A DNA stretch of 64,000 nucleotides from Apostichopus japonicus. Its lineage: Eukaryota > Echinodermata > Holothuroidea > Aspidochirotida > Stichopodidae. Numbering within the stretch: the stretch's first letter is position 1; every line of letters begins with the position of its first letter. The DNA is taken from positions 32,163,168-32,227,167 of the forward strand of contig NC_092569.1 of the NCBI RefSeq assembly GCF_037975245.1, given 5' to 3'. Below, piece after piece: positions 22,330-36,667 of the stretch. A program made the translations under genes and the position numbers. The notes beneath the pieces are model-generated. The model did not search any database. It saw nothing but the letters and a program-made list of their open reading frames with translations, and was not told the origin of the DNA.

Positions 22330-25300
22330 CACCTCAAGTCTTTGCTTCACAATCCTACCTACAATTCATTCCAGCCTGCCAGATGGCAGATTTACAGTAC
22401 ATTTGGTTTTCAAAGACTACACATTAAGTCATTTCAATTCTGATAACATTCTATGATGGTGGAAGTAGCAAAGTAAAACAAAAGGTTTGGCAGTGGACTT
22501 GGTGGGAAGTAGAAAGTCTTTCTTACATTACTTTGTTAGCCGTTGCCTTAGATCGTTTTCATTTTTTGAAAATAAACAGCAAATTTTCATCATCTTTTTT
22601 TCGTGTTGAAACTTAGTACAGTAAATTTATATTATGTATAGTGTGTGTTGATCAGACTTAGAGGATATTAAAGGGAAGACTTTAGAAAACTAACTTCAGG
22701 TCATAGGGATTTAAAATATATCTCACAGTCAATACTTACTGAATATTAAAGACAACTAGGGATGTTTGCAATATATGCTTGTGGGAGCTCCTTATTTCCA
22801 TATAAGCCATTTCTCGCTGCATCCCATGGTCAGCATGAACCAGCAGCTCAAAGTTACAGTATTTTGATATCCTGTGTCGACCTTGAAATTGCAGCCCTGT
22901 ACTTTTTGCAATAAAGTGGAGCATATCTGCTGTGGTGTTCTCATTCTGCATTCATGCATTCCTCAAATTGTGCCAAATTTAAGCCATCTTTTCTGACAAG
23001 AGAATGAACATAAATAAGTCCAGATAATTGTTTCATAAATTGCAGGTGGAAGTCTTGACAGTGCAGTTCCCTATTTGATGTCAATACTTAGTGTACATGT
23101 TGTCCAATATTCATGTCAGTTTAGTTAATTTAGCTATCACTTTTTTTCATGGAAACCGCATATATGCAACAATTGAGAAAAATGCCACACTACTAAGTTT
23201 GAATATTGATCTATTATTTGGTATGTAAGTTGTACCCAGGAATTTAGTATGCAATCACTTCAAGAGATTGACTGAGTATTCATGCATGGTTCAATGCCTC
23301 ATCCCGCATGCAGTTCATTTACTTAAAAATTGCATGCACCCTAGACTATGTATACCGGTACATTTAGTCCCTCAACGTATCATGTGGGGTTTAAGCTCAG
23401 GACTACTTGTGTACACAGACTTTGGCATTATGACTGAGCTCATTTTTAATGTTTGGTTTCAATGATGTTGAAACTTTCCACTCACAATGGCATATGTGTG
23501 CGTGTGCATTGGTAGGAGTACTGTGTTTGTGATCCTAGCTTGTAAACACAGTAAGCTTTATTGGACAGATCTCATAGTTGGTACAGTATGTATGTATAGA
23601 TGCATCACAAGTACAAGAAGCCTATTGTTTTTGGTGAAGGTCAAAGGAAATTTAGGTAAAAATGGTCAAATTGTGAAAACTCAATTTGAAGCATGGATAG
23701 ATCTATTTATTGGTATGTCTAGGCCAGTGGTTGGGTCAACAGGGCAAACTTGTGAAAACCTTATTTAAACCATACATCTCAAAGCAGGGTACACTAGCCT
23801 GCAGAGATATATAATGTTTAGTATCATGTTATATCGCTACAGAAGGCTTTCAGTGGTCTTTTTAGATCCCCAACTGTCACTTTGAAAATGTTGTTTATCA
23901 CAGTTCTCAATAGTTTTTTGCTGTATATTTTTAAGATACAATAAGTTGTACATGCAGCCTACACATATACAGTAGCATACATGTCAGATTGACAAATTCA
24001 TAAAATGAAACTTATTACATAATGGAAACCATGTGCAGTGCAGTTTGCATAATGGTGATCTATTTATACACCCAACCAGCTAGTATCGGATCATAGCAAC
24101 ATGTTACCACATGTATGCATTTAAGTGTTTTGTCACACAGTACAGTGCTAACATCATACAAGGGAGTTTTATTTGTTCCATAACAACTCTGATCATAATA
24201 GCCTGTTCGTGCAGATAGTTGTAATGGAACAACTCCCTGGTTTGTGCTACAGTATGGACATGAGAACTATCTAGTGCCTGTTGAACATTAGTCTTGTGCA
24301 TTTTCATGTTACTTACTAACACCAAATTACTGCACACAGATGGTCATTTTTAAAAGTATGAAAACTGAATACAATCAAGAGCTTTTATTTGGACATGATA
24401 CCCAATATGAAACTACTTTAGTTGCACATACTGTATGTATGCTGGTTTTTATCATGAATGATTTTTATAGGAGCCATGATTTTTTTATTTTTTATGAAGT
24501 AGGTCTGGATTCCCTTGGCATTATAACCTGATTGAAATTTAACCTCTGTGATTGCACTAATATGTGAGACCATTGATCAACCTAATTAATAGCTTTTAAT
24601 GATGAAGACACTGATAACAATTTCATAACTCATTAGTGTGAACACAATGCAAGGTTCAATGAGGTATTGTTTACTTCCTTAAAATGCATAGCTGGTGGTT
24701 TTTCAACATACTCTAATCCTTTCAAATATGTTACATTGAATCTTTACAATTTTTCATTGATATATTACAGCCAGTGTTTTTTGTTATGGGACTCTGTAAA
24801 ACTGGATCAAACCTAGCAATTTTGGACAAGGAATTTGCTCTTTTCGCAAAAACTCCTAAGTGCTCAAGTGACTGTACAGTAGGTCACCCTGTGAAGGCAT
24901 TGTGGGACTTTGAGGAATACTTTTGATCAAGCTATTACTTCAGCACTATTAACACTACCCACATCATAACGTTAATATCAAAATGCCTAAATAACTTAGC
25001 CATGATTGCGTTGTTATTCTAAAATGAATACTCAATTGTTTACCTTCAGCCATGATTCATCCCATAGGTGCAGGGGGAAAAAACTCATGTTACAAAAAAT
25101 TGTTGTACACTGCTACACTGAGGCCCTGTGTGACTTAGTTCTCTGAATCAGAACCAATGACACACCACTACTACTGTACGCACAGGGCTAAGTGATGCAC
25201 ACTAACACATATAGAGAATATTGTGGGGAAGAATATTGTACCGAGACGGCAAACGTTTTCACATTTTTTACTTTTGTAACTCGTTTATGGAATCTATCAG

Positions 25301-25440
25301 GCCCTTTCTTTTACTGTAGTGTTCCATTTGCTTGAGTATCTGTTTTTGTGGAGTTGTGACTTTCTGACTGCCTTATTTTATGGCAGAGAGATTGAGACAT
25401 ACCCAAAGATTTATATTTCGTGAAATGGTTCAAAATTTTA
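22330..25440. other. Intergenic DNA, no recognised gene
   Basis: AT-rich DNA without recognised genes, structural RNAs or clear repeats. Confidence 0.45.
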
Positions 25441-25449
25441 TCGCACGAA

Positions 25450-25860
25450 TGCAAGTTCTTTCATACCCCTAAATTGACACATCTGTCGATAAGCTTACTG
25501 TAGTGAAGGCCTAAGTAAACATCCATTATCTTTGGATGCTGTTTGCTATGCTCTGAGCCTCTAACCTCAGACAAGTCAGGTCCCAGAGATTAGTGGTATT
25601 ATATTGAGGTAATTTTGGTTATTTTTAGGTAGTAAGATTTCCAAATGCCCAAAACATGCACAAACACAATTTGATCAGCATATACCTGAAATGGATTCAA
25701 ACTCATGAAATATTTAACTCTGCTTGGCTGCAAAAAGTTATGGTTGCCTGCTGTATAGTTGCTAGTACTAGCTACAGTAGTAGTAGGCTAGTATAGTAAT
25801 AGTAGTACTAGTAGTAGGCCTAGTAATATTTGGAGGTGCGTCAATTATTAAGCCTTTACT
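25450..25860. mobile_element. Dispersed ATTGACGCAC element, copy 2, left-truncated
   Basis: It starts abruptly at CAAGTTCTTTCATACCCC and ends at GGTGCGTCAATTATTAAGCC. It matches 9650-10050 through GATGCTGTTTGCTATGCTC and AGTAAGATTTCCAAATG. It contains a local TAGTAGTAG-type expansion near 25770-25825 that the other copies lack. Confidence 0.7.
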
Positions 25861-26811
25861 TTAAAAGATCTGGAAGATCACCAGGCTGCAAAATGTGTAG
25901 GTTGACCAGTCTGTTACAAGTATATACTTTAATTTATTTATCACATTTTATATTCCGAGTATCAGCAAAGGCAGTAGCAGGCAGCTGTGATTTACCATAG
26001 CCAGCAATACTGATAGGTCCAATTTAGGGCTAACGTTAGGCCTAGGCTAGTCTACTCTAACTCTAACCATGGTCTTACTTTATTTGTGTTCAGCATGAAG
26101 GTATTTACTCTAAATGTTATTAATATATCCGGAACACTTTTAAGGAATTTACTTACAATGCATATACTCCACCAAAGTTCCAAAAGCCAACTTCAAATGG
26201 GCAACGTTTACGGTAACCTGCGGCACTTTCCTTTGTAGACTACATGGCTAGGCCCACATAAAGTAACGTTGAATGTAGGCTATTGGGATAGCAACGATAC
26301 GATCCGATCGACTGCCCTACCACCGAACACAGAAAGAACTGCTTATGGATGGGGGCGATGTTTCGTTACGTGTAAATTTGCCAGTTAAAATAGAAACTCT
26401 TATTTTCTTAAATATCCCAAATTAATGGAAGAAAAAGCACAAACACGAAGATTTCAGTGTAATTAGAGGAACCTTTAAGTTTCGGAATTATATATAGCCG
26501 CATTTGGTCAAAATCGAGGTGTAAAGTTGGGATCAACATATATACCATGTTCGTAATTCTGTTATATACCCTTCGGAATTACCTCCACTTTTGAACGGAA
26601 ATTTTACCCTTTAAATGAACGATTTTTTTTTGTAACTTCGGAATTGAAAAGTTTATGAGGTTTTCTCTTAACTCGAAATAATCATTCCTCAAAGGGAGTG
26701 AAATTGATTGAACAAGAAGACCCTAGACTTAGGTTTACCTGGTGTCAGGTAAACCTATCCCCGAGGTAAACTTAAGTCCCAGCTATCATGCTATGAAGTA
26801 AACCAAAATAC

Positions 26812-27009
<198 letters not shown>

Positions 27010-27010
<1 letters not shown>

Positions 27011-28700
27011 CTGGGCCTAAATACCACCATTCTTATCATCGAACGGTCCATTAATAGATGGTTAATACTTTGAATCTGCATAAGATTACATACAAGGCAT
27101 TCTTAGTGACGTTCATCACTATTTAGAAGACAATATTAAAAGACCATGATGTGAAGCAACATTAATATGCATTTTTACACAAATTTCAGTTAACCCTGCC
27201 ATACGCCTCAAAAACACTGAATACAAGCATGAAACAACGTTGTGAATATCAAGTGAGAATAGAAATATTCAAACTTCCAATTTTAGAAATGTTAACAAGA
27301 AACTTCTATGATTTTTTTCATTTTGTGGTTATTTTCGTAATTCCAGCTACTTCTTTGTCATTTATAATACTCACTTAGCTCACTGAAACTTTTCTTCGTT
27401 AAATTCTTTCACTGCTTTGGTTACTTCATATTTTGTATATACAAATCAACCCCCCCCCCCCAAAAAAAAAAGAAGAAAGAAACAAGGGAACAAAACAATA
27501 AAAACTCTGGACAATCGAAGTTATTATTGCAATGGCAATTTGAATATACGTCTTTATGAAAGTAAAATGTATGCGAATATCAGAGCATCCACCCCATGCA
27601 TCACCATCTTGCTGTATACCTTTTACCACAACACATCACCCCTCCCCCACCTCCCCCTGCACCTCTCTCTACCTCATTCTCTCTCTATCTGTCAACTATA
27701 ACTAACAGCTGGAACTCTGGTTGTCTCTGCAAAACATAAGCTAAAATACTTAAGGATATTTGAAATGTAATATTTATTTAATAAAAATGAATGTAGGAGA
27801 CTCATTGCTTCACTTCTACAAAGCACGTTTTCCTGTTTCCCTAAACACTAACAAAAGAAAGCCTTACTCCCAAAGAGGTTCTGTAATGAATTTTTAAAAT
27901 TTTACTAACTTGATCTACACAACATCGACAATTTTAGAGGTTTAAAATAAAAAGTGAATGTTAAATAACCTTTAGTATTTCATTTAATGTTTTGCAGAGA
28001 GAACCAGAGTTTGTTTACCAAACAGAATATCTATCTATCAATGATAATAGTCATAGATACAGTGGGTGAAAAAATAAGTAAAATGCAACTTATAAATTAG
28101 AGAGTTGTTTTATTTTGTTGAGTACGTTACCATGCCGACCATCATTATTTCTTTGGTTTACTAATTCTTCATTTAAAAATAATTATATGCATCTACGGTA
28201 TCTTATGTTAACCTGAGTAAATGATGACCTACTGGTTTCTTTCCTTATAAAATAATAGTTCACCTGAAAGAGCAAATAAATTATCCTTTATTCTCCTGTT
28301 TTTCTATTTTCTAGATGAAAATTAAGGTAAAAAAAATCTCTTTAAATATAGGATTAATAATTTATTGGAAATAAATTCAAGTAATTTTATTAATTAGGCT
28401 CAATATTTTGTGGGAATTATTTTATTCTAGGCATCCTTATAATTATCCTGTCGTAGTTTTCATGATTCTGACAAAGTATTGTGTTTATTTCCTTGTTAGA
28501 TTATATCTCGTTCACATCATCTCTATGTCTGACTGGTACTTTTCAATAAAGGGGGGGGGTAGGGGGTGGGGAGGGTAATAATTTGAAAAAAAGCATCTGG
28601 CAGCAGCAGAGTGGATGATGTCATCAGTGCAATTAAGTTGAAAATGTATTTGTTTCTTTATATATTATTTTATTTATTTATGCAGGGTGGACACTGATAT
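27010..28700. other. Intergenic DNA, no recognised gene
   Basis: AT-rich DNA with C- and A-runs at 27451-27470 and a G-rich patch at 28551-28575. Nothing coding recognised. Confidence 0.45.
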
Positions 28701-28746
28701 TTGAACATAAAAGATGTATTTCGATGAAATTCTAACTTCCAGAAAC

Positions 28747-29355
<609 letters not shown>

Positions 29356-29359
29356 TTGC

Positions 29360-30220
29360 CATGTAGTAGTTAGCAATAGAAGTGAAATTATGGGAACTCC
29401 TCAATAAACCAAGTAAAGGTTATTGAATGTCAAATGAATAAAAACAAAATAAGAAAATGAAAGGAAATGATCAAATGAAAAAAAAAGTACGAAAATGAAA
29501 GAAAATGATACGCAGCAACAAAACATTAAACAGGTTTTGCTCTGGTTACACATTCATAAGGCGCTGTCTGATTTTATTTAAAGAGAGATTATTAAACAAA
29601 AATTGTTGATGTTTAATTATATCTTTTATACCCTTTAAGAAATCAATAAACTTAATGTTCCCTTTATCTCTTCAGCCTTGCAATGCGACTTAGTTTATTT
29701 CAGCAGAAAGTGATTTTTCTTGGAATCAATTTCCATTAATTCAGAAGAATATTATGTACAAGTACCCTTTTATCAATGGAATGGGTAACTACGTTGTTGA
29801 TTCAAATCTGATAAGTTTCACTAAGTTTGGGCTAATTACGTATGAAAATATGCAAATTAGGTTCCCCAAATATCTTATTTTGGAATACATACTAGGCCTA
29901 CCAATAGTACTTTTTTGGTGAATTTTATGTTAAAAAAGGATTATCTAAAATATTTCTTATCATATGAGGCTATGATTGTGGGAACTGGTTGAAAATGACC
30001 GAGATATAAGGATTGGCATAAGAACTGGGGCACGCCACTTCCTCCAGGCTATACAATACACAATATACATAAAGAATACTCGTATATACAATACACGAGT
30101 ATACACGCACACGTGCACTCTACCCATTTTGCAAATATTTCTTACAGATAAGTGGTGGCGCTATTCCAGGAAGAGTCGTATATAGAGAGAGTTTATGGCG
30201 GGCCATCAGTCTCAAATCGT
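29360..30220. other. Intergenic DNA, no recognised gene
   Basis: A-rich repetitive GAAAATGA phrases near 29445-29510 and a short ATACACGAGTATACACG stretch near 30090. Nothing else seen. Confidence 0.4.
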
Positions 30221-30224
30221 GGGG

Positions 30225-31330
30225 AATCGACATATACCGATTAAAATAGACATATACTAATTTCCTTCGACTTATATTAGTTTCCAGCAGCTTAAAATGA
30301 CTTCTACCGATTTAAATCGACATATTCCAGTTTAATTCGACATATCATCGATTTAAATCGACATATACCAATTTAAATCGATGATATGTCGAATTAAATC
30401 GGTATATGTCAATTTAAATCGACATATAACAGTTTAAATCAATGATATGTCGAATAAAATCGGTATATGTCAATTTAAATCGACATATTCCAGCTTAAAT
30501 CGATGATATGTCGAATTAAATCGGTATATGTCAATTTAAATCGACATATAACAGTTTAAATCAATGATAAGTAAAATAAATCGGTATATGTCAATTTAAA
30601 TCGACATAGTCCAGTTTAAATAGATGATATGTCGAATTAAATCGGTATATGTCAATATAAATCGACATATACCAGTTTAAATCAATGATATGTCGAATTA
30701 AATCGGTATATGACAATTTAAATCGACATATACCAATTTAATTCGACTTTTACCAGTTTAAATTGATATATACCGATTTAAATCGATATATACCAATTTA
30801 AATCGATGATAAGTAAAATAAATCGGTATATGACAATTTAAATCGACATATACCAATTTAATTCGACTTTTACCAGTTTAAATTGATATATACCGATTTA
30901 AATCGATATATACCAATTTAAATCAATGATAAGTAAAACAAATCGGTATATGTCAATTTAAATCGACATATACCAGTTTAAATCGATGATATGTCGAATT
31001 AAATCGGTATATGTCAATTTAAATCGACATATACCAGTTTAAATCGATGATATGTCAATTTAAATCGGTATATGTCAATTTAAATCGTCATATACCATTT
31101 TAAATTGATGATATGTCGAATTAAATCGGTATATGTCTATTTAATTCGACATATACCAATTTAATTCGACTTATACCAGTTTAAATCGACATATACCGAT
31201 TTAAATCGACATATGCCAATTTAAATCGATGATATGTAAAATAAATCGGTATATGTCAATTTAAATCGACACATACCTGTTTAAATCGATGGTATGTCGA
31301 ATTAAATCGGTAGAAGTCAATTTCAGTGGA
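30225..31330. repeat. Palindrome-rich satellite, about 61-bp unit
   Basis: About 18 copies of a unit made of two inverted arms, GACATATACC and GGTATATGTC, separated by AGTTTAAATCGATGATATGT-type sequence. Clear 61-bp steps occur at 30421, 30482 and 30543. A 120-bp higher-order block is repeated at about 30716-30835 and 30836-30955. One isolated remnant lies at 31470-31497. Each unit can form a hairpin on either strand. Confidence 0.85.
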
Positions 31331-31514
31331 TTTTATACCAGTTTCTAGCAACTCAAATTGACATAAACCTATTTATTTTATTTATTTATTTATATTTGTC
31401 AGGTGACTGCACGTGATGTATCTTCACATGTCAATCATCACCGAAATCGGGATTTGGAGTATGTTAATGAGCTAAATCGATGATATGTCGATTTAATTGT
31501 TGGAAAACGAAACA

Positions 31515-31815
31515 CCAATATGAGCGAAACACTCAGAATGCAATACCAAGTGTATGGCTTACGGTGGTGCAGCGGTAAGTGAGACACTCAGAATGTAATA
31601 CCAAGTGTTTGGCTTACGGTGGTGCAGCGGTAAATGAAACACTCAGAATGCAATACCAAGTGTTTGAATCACCGTGCCATTGATGCGTAAGTGAAACACA
31701 CAGCATACAATACCAAGCGTTTGAATCACTGTGCCTTTGGTACGTAAGTAAAACACTCAGAATACAACTGGACTACCAAGTGTTTGAATTTGGCACTCAG
31801 AATGCAATACACTAC
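31515..31815. repeat. 55-57-bp satellite, about six copies
   Basis: The anchor ACTCAGAATGCAATACCAAG recurs at 31531, 31586, 31641, about 31698, 31755 and 31795. The first copies contain GGTGGTGCAGCGGTAA, which looks like a tRNA D-arm, but no B box was found. Confidence 0.8.
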
Positions 31816-32487
31816 AAGTACAACAAATGATGGCAGAAAAATATTATGAAGTTTTGGCTGATAATGGTGAAATATTGTCCATTTGTGTTAAATGCAGAAC
31901 ACAGACACATTCTCGTGGCTGCTTGGCCATCTGTGCAACATTTATAGAGCCTGTACTTCCTTCACGATGAGATATTATGCTGCTCTTTAAGTAAATCATG
32001 ACATGTTTGTCCAAGGGTATCGGGTCTAAATGGGGTATATATATGGTTTAGTAATAAGCCCCTATATTTTATATGGTGAAGCTTTAGTAAGCTAATTACC
32101 AATTACTAATTTCGAGGCAAACCTGGGAGAGGGAAAAGGGGATGTCCCCACCCCCTTTTGAGAAATGTGGGTTTCTAGTTTTGTATTTGAAATTTGCTCA
32201 AGTTCTGGAAAAATGTGGGATGAGACATAATCTGCCCCTGTCCAAACCACCATAATCCCACCAGTTTTTTCGTGTGTTAACCATGCAAATGAGTAATGAG
32301 CTTTAACAACACCAGCTCCTATTCTTTATTTACAAAGTGGGGGGGGGGGCGGGCACTGTCTCATTTAAGTGTTGATGTATATGTTGTTGAAAAATTATGA
32401 AATGTTTACCAATGGTACACATATGCTGTCACATTGTTGTAACAAGCTAACTGTAATTGTTTTGTACTGGCATTGCCCCTTCAAGAG

Positions 32488-32930
32488 TATAGTGAGCAGA
32501 ATTTGACTACAAAATGTCTGCCGTGTCAAGTTCTTTCATACCCCGAAATTGACAATTCGTCAATTAGCTAAATGTATCTTTTGTGTAATTATACATCAAT
32601 TGACTCTGGATGCTGTTTGCTATGTTCAGAGCCTCTAAACTCAAACAGACCAGGTCCCAGAGAGTAGTGGTATCATGTTTAGGTAAGTTTGGTTATTTTT
32701 AGGGAGTAAGATTTCTAAGTGCCAAAACTACGTGCACAACTTGTGAGAGGATGTCAAAAGATTAAAAAAAAAACAATTTGATCAGCAAATACCTGAAATT
32801 GATTCACTCTCATGAAATAGTTAACTCTGCTTCGCTGCAAAAAGTGTAGATTGCCTGCTGTATCGTTGCTAGTAAAATCTGAAGGTGCGTCAATTACGAA
32901 GGTGCGTCAATTTAAATGCCTTTACTATTT
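32488..32930. mobile_element. Dispersed ATTGACGCAC element, copy 3
   Basis: It matches copy 1 from AGCAGAATTTGAC to the doubled GGTGCGTCAATT at the right end (32883 and 32901). It is more diverged and lacks the left terminus. Confidence 0.7.
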
Positions 32931-34183
32931 TACACATTGATCGCTTTGCCAATTGTCATTCAAAATTTATATTATAGGATTAGCCTTTGTCTATAGCAAG
33001 TCACATTAAGTGCTCAAAAGTTTGATATTCTTCTTGGAAACTGAGTGGCTTAATGTTATCTGTTAGTGGACTTGAACCACCTGCTGAATAAATTCTGCAT
33101 CACCTGAACAGATTTTTATTATGGCCAAACATATTACCAAGAAGAAATCATTACTTAGCCAAAAGTTCACTGGCACCTTACATATTGAAATAACATACAA
33201 GACTACTAATCATTGGGTCTCTAAACCAACCTTAGGCTAGAGTAGACCTAACGTACTATCTAGGCTTTTCAATAAAATACCAACGTTGCACATGTGCGTT
33301 TTTTGCTTGTATTTCTCCCTTGTCCTGTTTTGGAAAGAGTAACGGTTTAACAGAAATGTTATCTTCTATCTGAACTCGAATAGAATATTGGTTGTTGGTC
33401 CTAATCTTCTATGATTATTTCTATTTCATTTGTGAACAAGTTAATTGTTACTGTTAGGCTAACGGTAATGCAGTTAGACCTACGTAAGGCTACCTCTTGG
33501 GGCCTAAGCTGCCGTCAGCTACAAACTGGAAAGCATGGCTCATATAATTTTCCCAAACGAAAACAGTTCAAGTTGCGAGAACACATGAAGTATTCTCTCA
33601 TTTTACTTACAGGCTTCAAGACCAGTCTGCAGAGTTGCCCTTATCATCAAGATAGCCGTCATCTACGAGTTTGCACGTTACATTTCATTTTAGCGCGCCA
33701 TGGCCACAGTACACGCTCTTGGTTCTTAATTGGCTCTTGGAAACGGAAGCGCGTCACAGGTCAACTGATCTGTCGTCAAAACACATTGAAACTAACCCCA
33801 GCCGTGCTCGTTGCAATCAAAGGAAACGCCTCAGATTTTGACAGGCATATGAGGAACGCAATACATAACAGTCAAAGAATTATAGTATATGTAACGTTAT
33901 AGCATTTATGTTTATCTTCACACCTGAAATGCATAGAAAACTAGTTGAAACCTGTCATTCCACTTGTTGATTTCACGTCTCATCCAAACGAAAAGCACAT
34001 ATCACAGTCGTGGCTAGGCTAGATCACGGACTCACAACTATATCATTAGGCCTACGGTAATAGATCCTACAATTGAATAGAGTAGGCCTACACATATAAT
34101 GACAATTTATCCTCCCTGACTTTTTCAGGTTTGCCAATAGTAGTTGTACCAGAGGTCATTGTCTTCAAATTTTTTTTTCTAAT

Positions 34184-34293
34184 ATGGTTGTGAATGAATG
34201 GAATGGTTTGCCTGAGAAAGTTGTATTGCAAGTAGTGTGAATGCGTTTAAGAATCCTTTGGACGAGTACATTAAGCATTGTAATCGGTTATGA
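34184..34293 (+). pseudogene. Remnant of a LINE reverse-transcriptase ORF, C-terminal tail
   Basis: The first frame reads VVNEWNGLPEKVVL, then a shift of frame gives ASSVNAFKNPLDEYIKH and a stop at 34291-34293. The pattern of NxWNxLPxxVV followed by A-SVNxFKxxLDxY is the familiar end of non-LTR retrotransposon ORF2 proteins. It is 5' truncated and frameshifted, so inactive. The clade cannot be assigned from this fragment. Confidence 0.65.
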
Positions 34294-34299
34294 ATTTTG

Positions 34300-36595
34300 T
34301 GTCTTCGGTTTAATTTCTCTCCCTCAGGGTCCTTGCTGGGGACTTGATTGTCCCTCCTGATCTTTTTTTCCCTACTAAACTTAACTATATACTTTAGTGT
34401 AGGATTTAGTTATAGTTGGGAGTCTGTGAGAAACCCTTACACTGATATTGTTGTGTGAATTTATCAGGAATATAATACTAGGCTATGGTAGGTGCAATAT
34501 ATTAAATGGGTCTGTCTAGAAAAAAAAACAGCAACTGGATTCTGGTGTATGTTGTAGCTTATGTATTTTCCAATAACATGATCTGAGCACAGGGCTGTTG
34601 ACATCATTCGGTGTTTTATTATGCTGACACCAAATGGCCATAACGATAATTATTAAATGATTATATATTCTTCACACTGCCATTACTATGATAACCTGAA
34701 CAGTGATATATTAAAATTCAACAAGTCTTTAAGCTTTTCATTTAAGAATCCATTCACCCTGTCCTATTTCGAACATGTGATTGGCAGGTTTCCGGTTAAA
34801 CTAGCTTATAAAAAGGAGCTGTTCTGTAAAGTAACAACATCACACATATACATGAATACAAACACACCCATATAACATTTTCTGAATATCTTTTCAGCTG
34901 CAAGCTCTATTGGGTGAATTAAACAACCCTCTTTGTACTCTTTTAGTATGCTCAGCTCAAATGGGACCAGCAATGCTGGTGAAGTGGATTTGACAGTACC
35001 TAGAAAATGTTTGTCTGACAAGCATTCAACAGCTGTTTTGTAATGAACTGGGTTGACTTTGCTCAAGGCCATGGCAGGATTACAACTGGACTGGACCTTT
35101 GATTTGTTACCAAAGTGCCGTCATTTTCAGGGAGTTGTAATATTCTGTCTTCAGATAAGTTTAAAAGAGTTTTAATTTCCATCGTCAATGTGGGTGTCAA
35201 TTAGGGGAATGGGGAGTTACTGACACTAATACAATGAGTTTCTAGGATAAGTGCATGATCAATGTGTTAAAAGGTGTATCACACTGCAACCCCCCCCCCA
35301 CACCCCCTCCCACACCACTAAATTAGCATTTCATTGGAATGCACAGAAAGTTTTGCTTGTTAATCAAATACCAGCTAAAACTGAATTTTCAAAAGGGATC
35401 AAGTCTTGCTTTACAACAGTCGAACGAAACTGTGCATTGCCCAGGTTAGGCCTACGCAATATTTTGAACATGTCTTTATCAACATGTGGTGACCTGGCTC
35501 TCAAGATAATTCAGTGACCAAGGCTAGCGTCTAGAGTAGTCTTTGCAATAAGATAACTTAGGCTAGGCTACCAGTACTATAATTAGCCTTGACCTAGTGA
35601 TACCTTGAAATGTAGCCTATAGGCCCCTGCTTTTTTGATAAATGATAATGGACTGCATGCAAAATTAACATTAAACCAAGGCATAGTCTTTACTTTTGAA
35701 GAAGAAAAATTTACTCACGTTAGCCTAATCAGGCTATCACTAGAAGAAACATAGCTGCACCATAAATTGATCACCTTATGCTTGTTTGTAATTATCGAAG
35801 AGAACAACATTTGAAACGCTTGTCGATATTTTCCAATTAAAAACATGAATTAAATTCAACAAGTAAACTTTTTTCTTAAACATGGGTTTTACATTCTGCG
35901 AAACGGTAAAAGTAGAACGTTGATTCAATCACTTATCCAGCTCCGTCTTCAAAAAAAATTCACTCGGCCTGTTTGCTGGCTTACTATGATCCTCTAAGAC
36001 TGAAAGAAATTCCATCTTTTACTCAGATGGAAACGGTCAGAAATCCAGAAGTTATTTCTGTTTTAATTGATTTATGTCTTCCTTCTCACTCAGTTGGCGT
36101 GATTCCTTCTGCCATTTGCTTCTCACGCTCCAGGACATCCTCTTCCGTTGCTGACGACTGTTTTACGATAGAAAGGAAATATTTATGATACGATCTATGA
36201 TAACGATCTGAAAGATGACTAACATTAACATGTATTATGAACGATGTGAACTTTGTAACCTATAAGACTATCAAACTGCAAACAGTTGTTTTACCTGCCA
36301 GTACATTGGGTTAGTACAGTAGATTAATGAAGCATCTTCTTTCTGGTATAAAGCTTTCAGCCACCCCTATTAATAAATTATAATCATTGTAGCTTCTAAC
36401 TCTTTAAGACTTCCTGAATAAAATGATGCAAAATTTACTCAAAGCAAAGTATAATCTGTAGAAATCTTTACGGAACTACCATTCAATTACATTTATTTCA
36501 CATTCGAAAAGTCAAAACCGAATGACACCAGTATTACAAGTTCTGTGATCTTCATACTCAGCCCAAAATATGCTACGTGTGGTTCACCTCCAACT
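34300..36595. other. Intergenic DNA, no recognised gene
   Basis: AT-rich, with a C-run near 35291 and no recognised coding exon. The first about 150 bp may be the 3' UTR of the LINE remnant. Confidence 0.4.
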
Positions 36596-36599
36596 AACA

Positions 36600-36667
36600 G
36601 CTGGGTAGCTCAGTCCGTAGAGCATACTATTGTAATGAAAAGGTTACAGGCTCAAGTACCCATTGAT
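36600..36667 (+). other. tRNA-like sequence (pseudogene or SINE head)
   Basis: GTAGCTCAGTCCGTAGAGCA (36605-36624) matches a tRNA D-arm and A box, and GGCTCAAGTACC (36649-36660) resembles a T-arm and B box at tRNA-like spacing, with TTGTAA in the anticodon-loop position. The acceptor stem and T stem do not pair well, so it is not a functional tRNA as read. Confidence 0.4.

Noticed and set aside
30225-31815. CRISPR-like array
   Set aside because: Units are contiguous or degenerate satellites without constant repeats and unique spacers, and the genome is eukaryotic.
33411-33902. 163-codon frame in a slightly CpG-richer stretch; the minus strand also has ATG-rich sequence before GTAAGT near 33605
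   Set aside because: No recognisable domain or consistent exon partner on either strand; may be a promoter-like area but unsupported.
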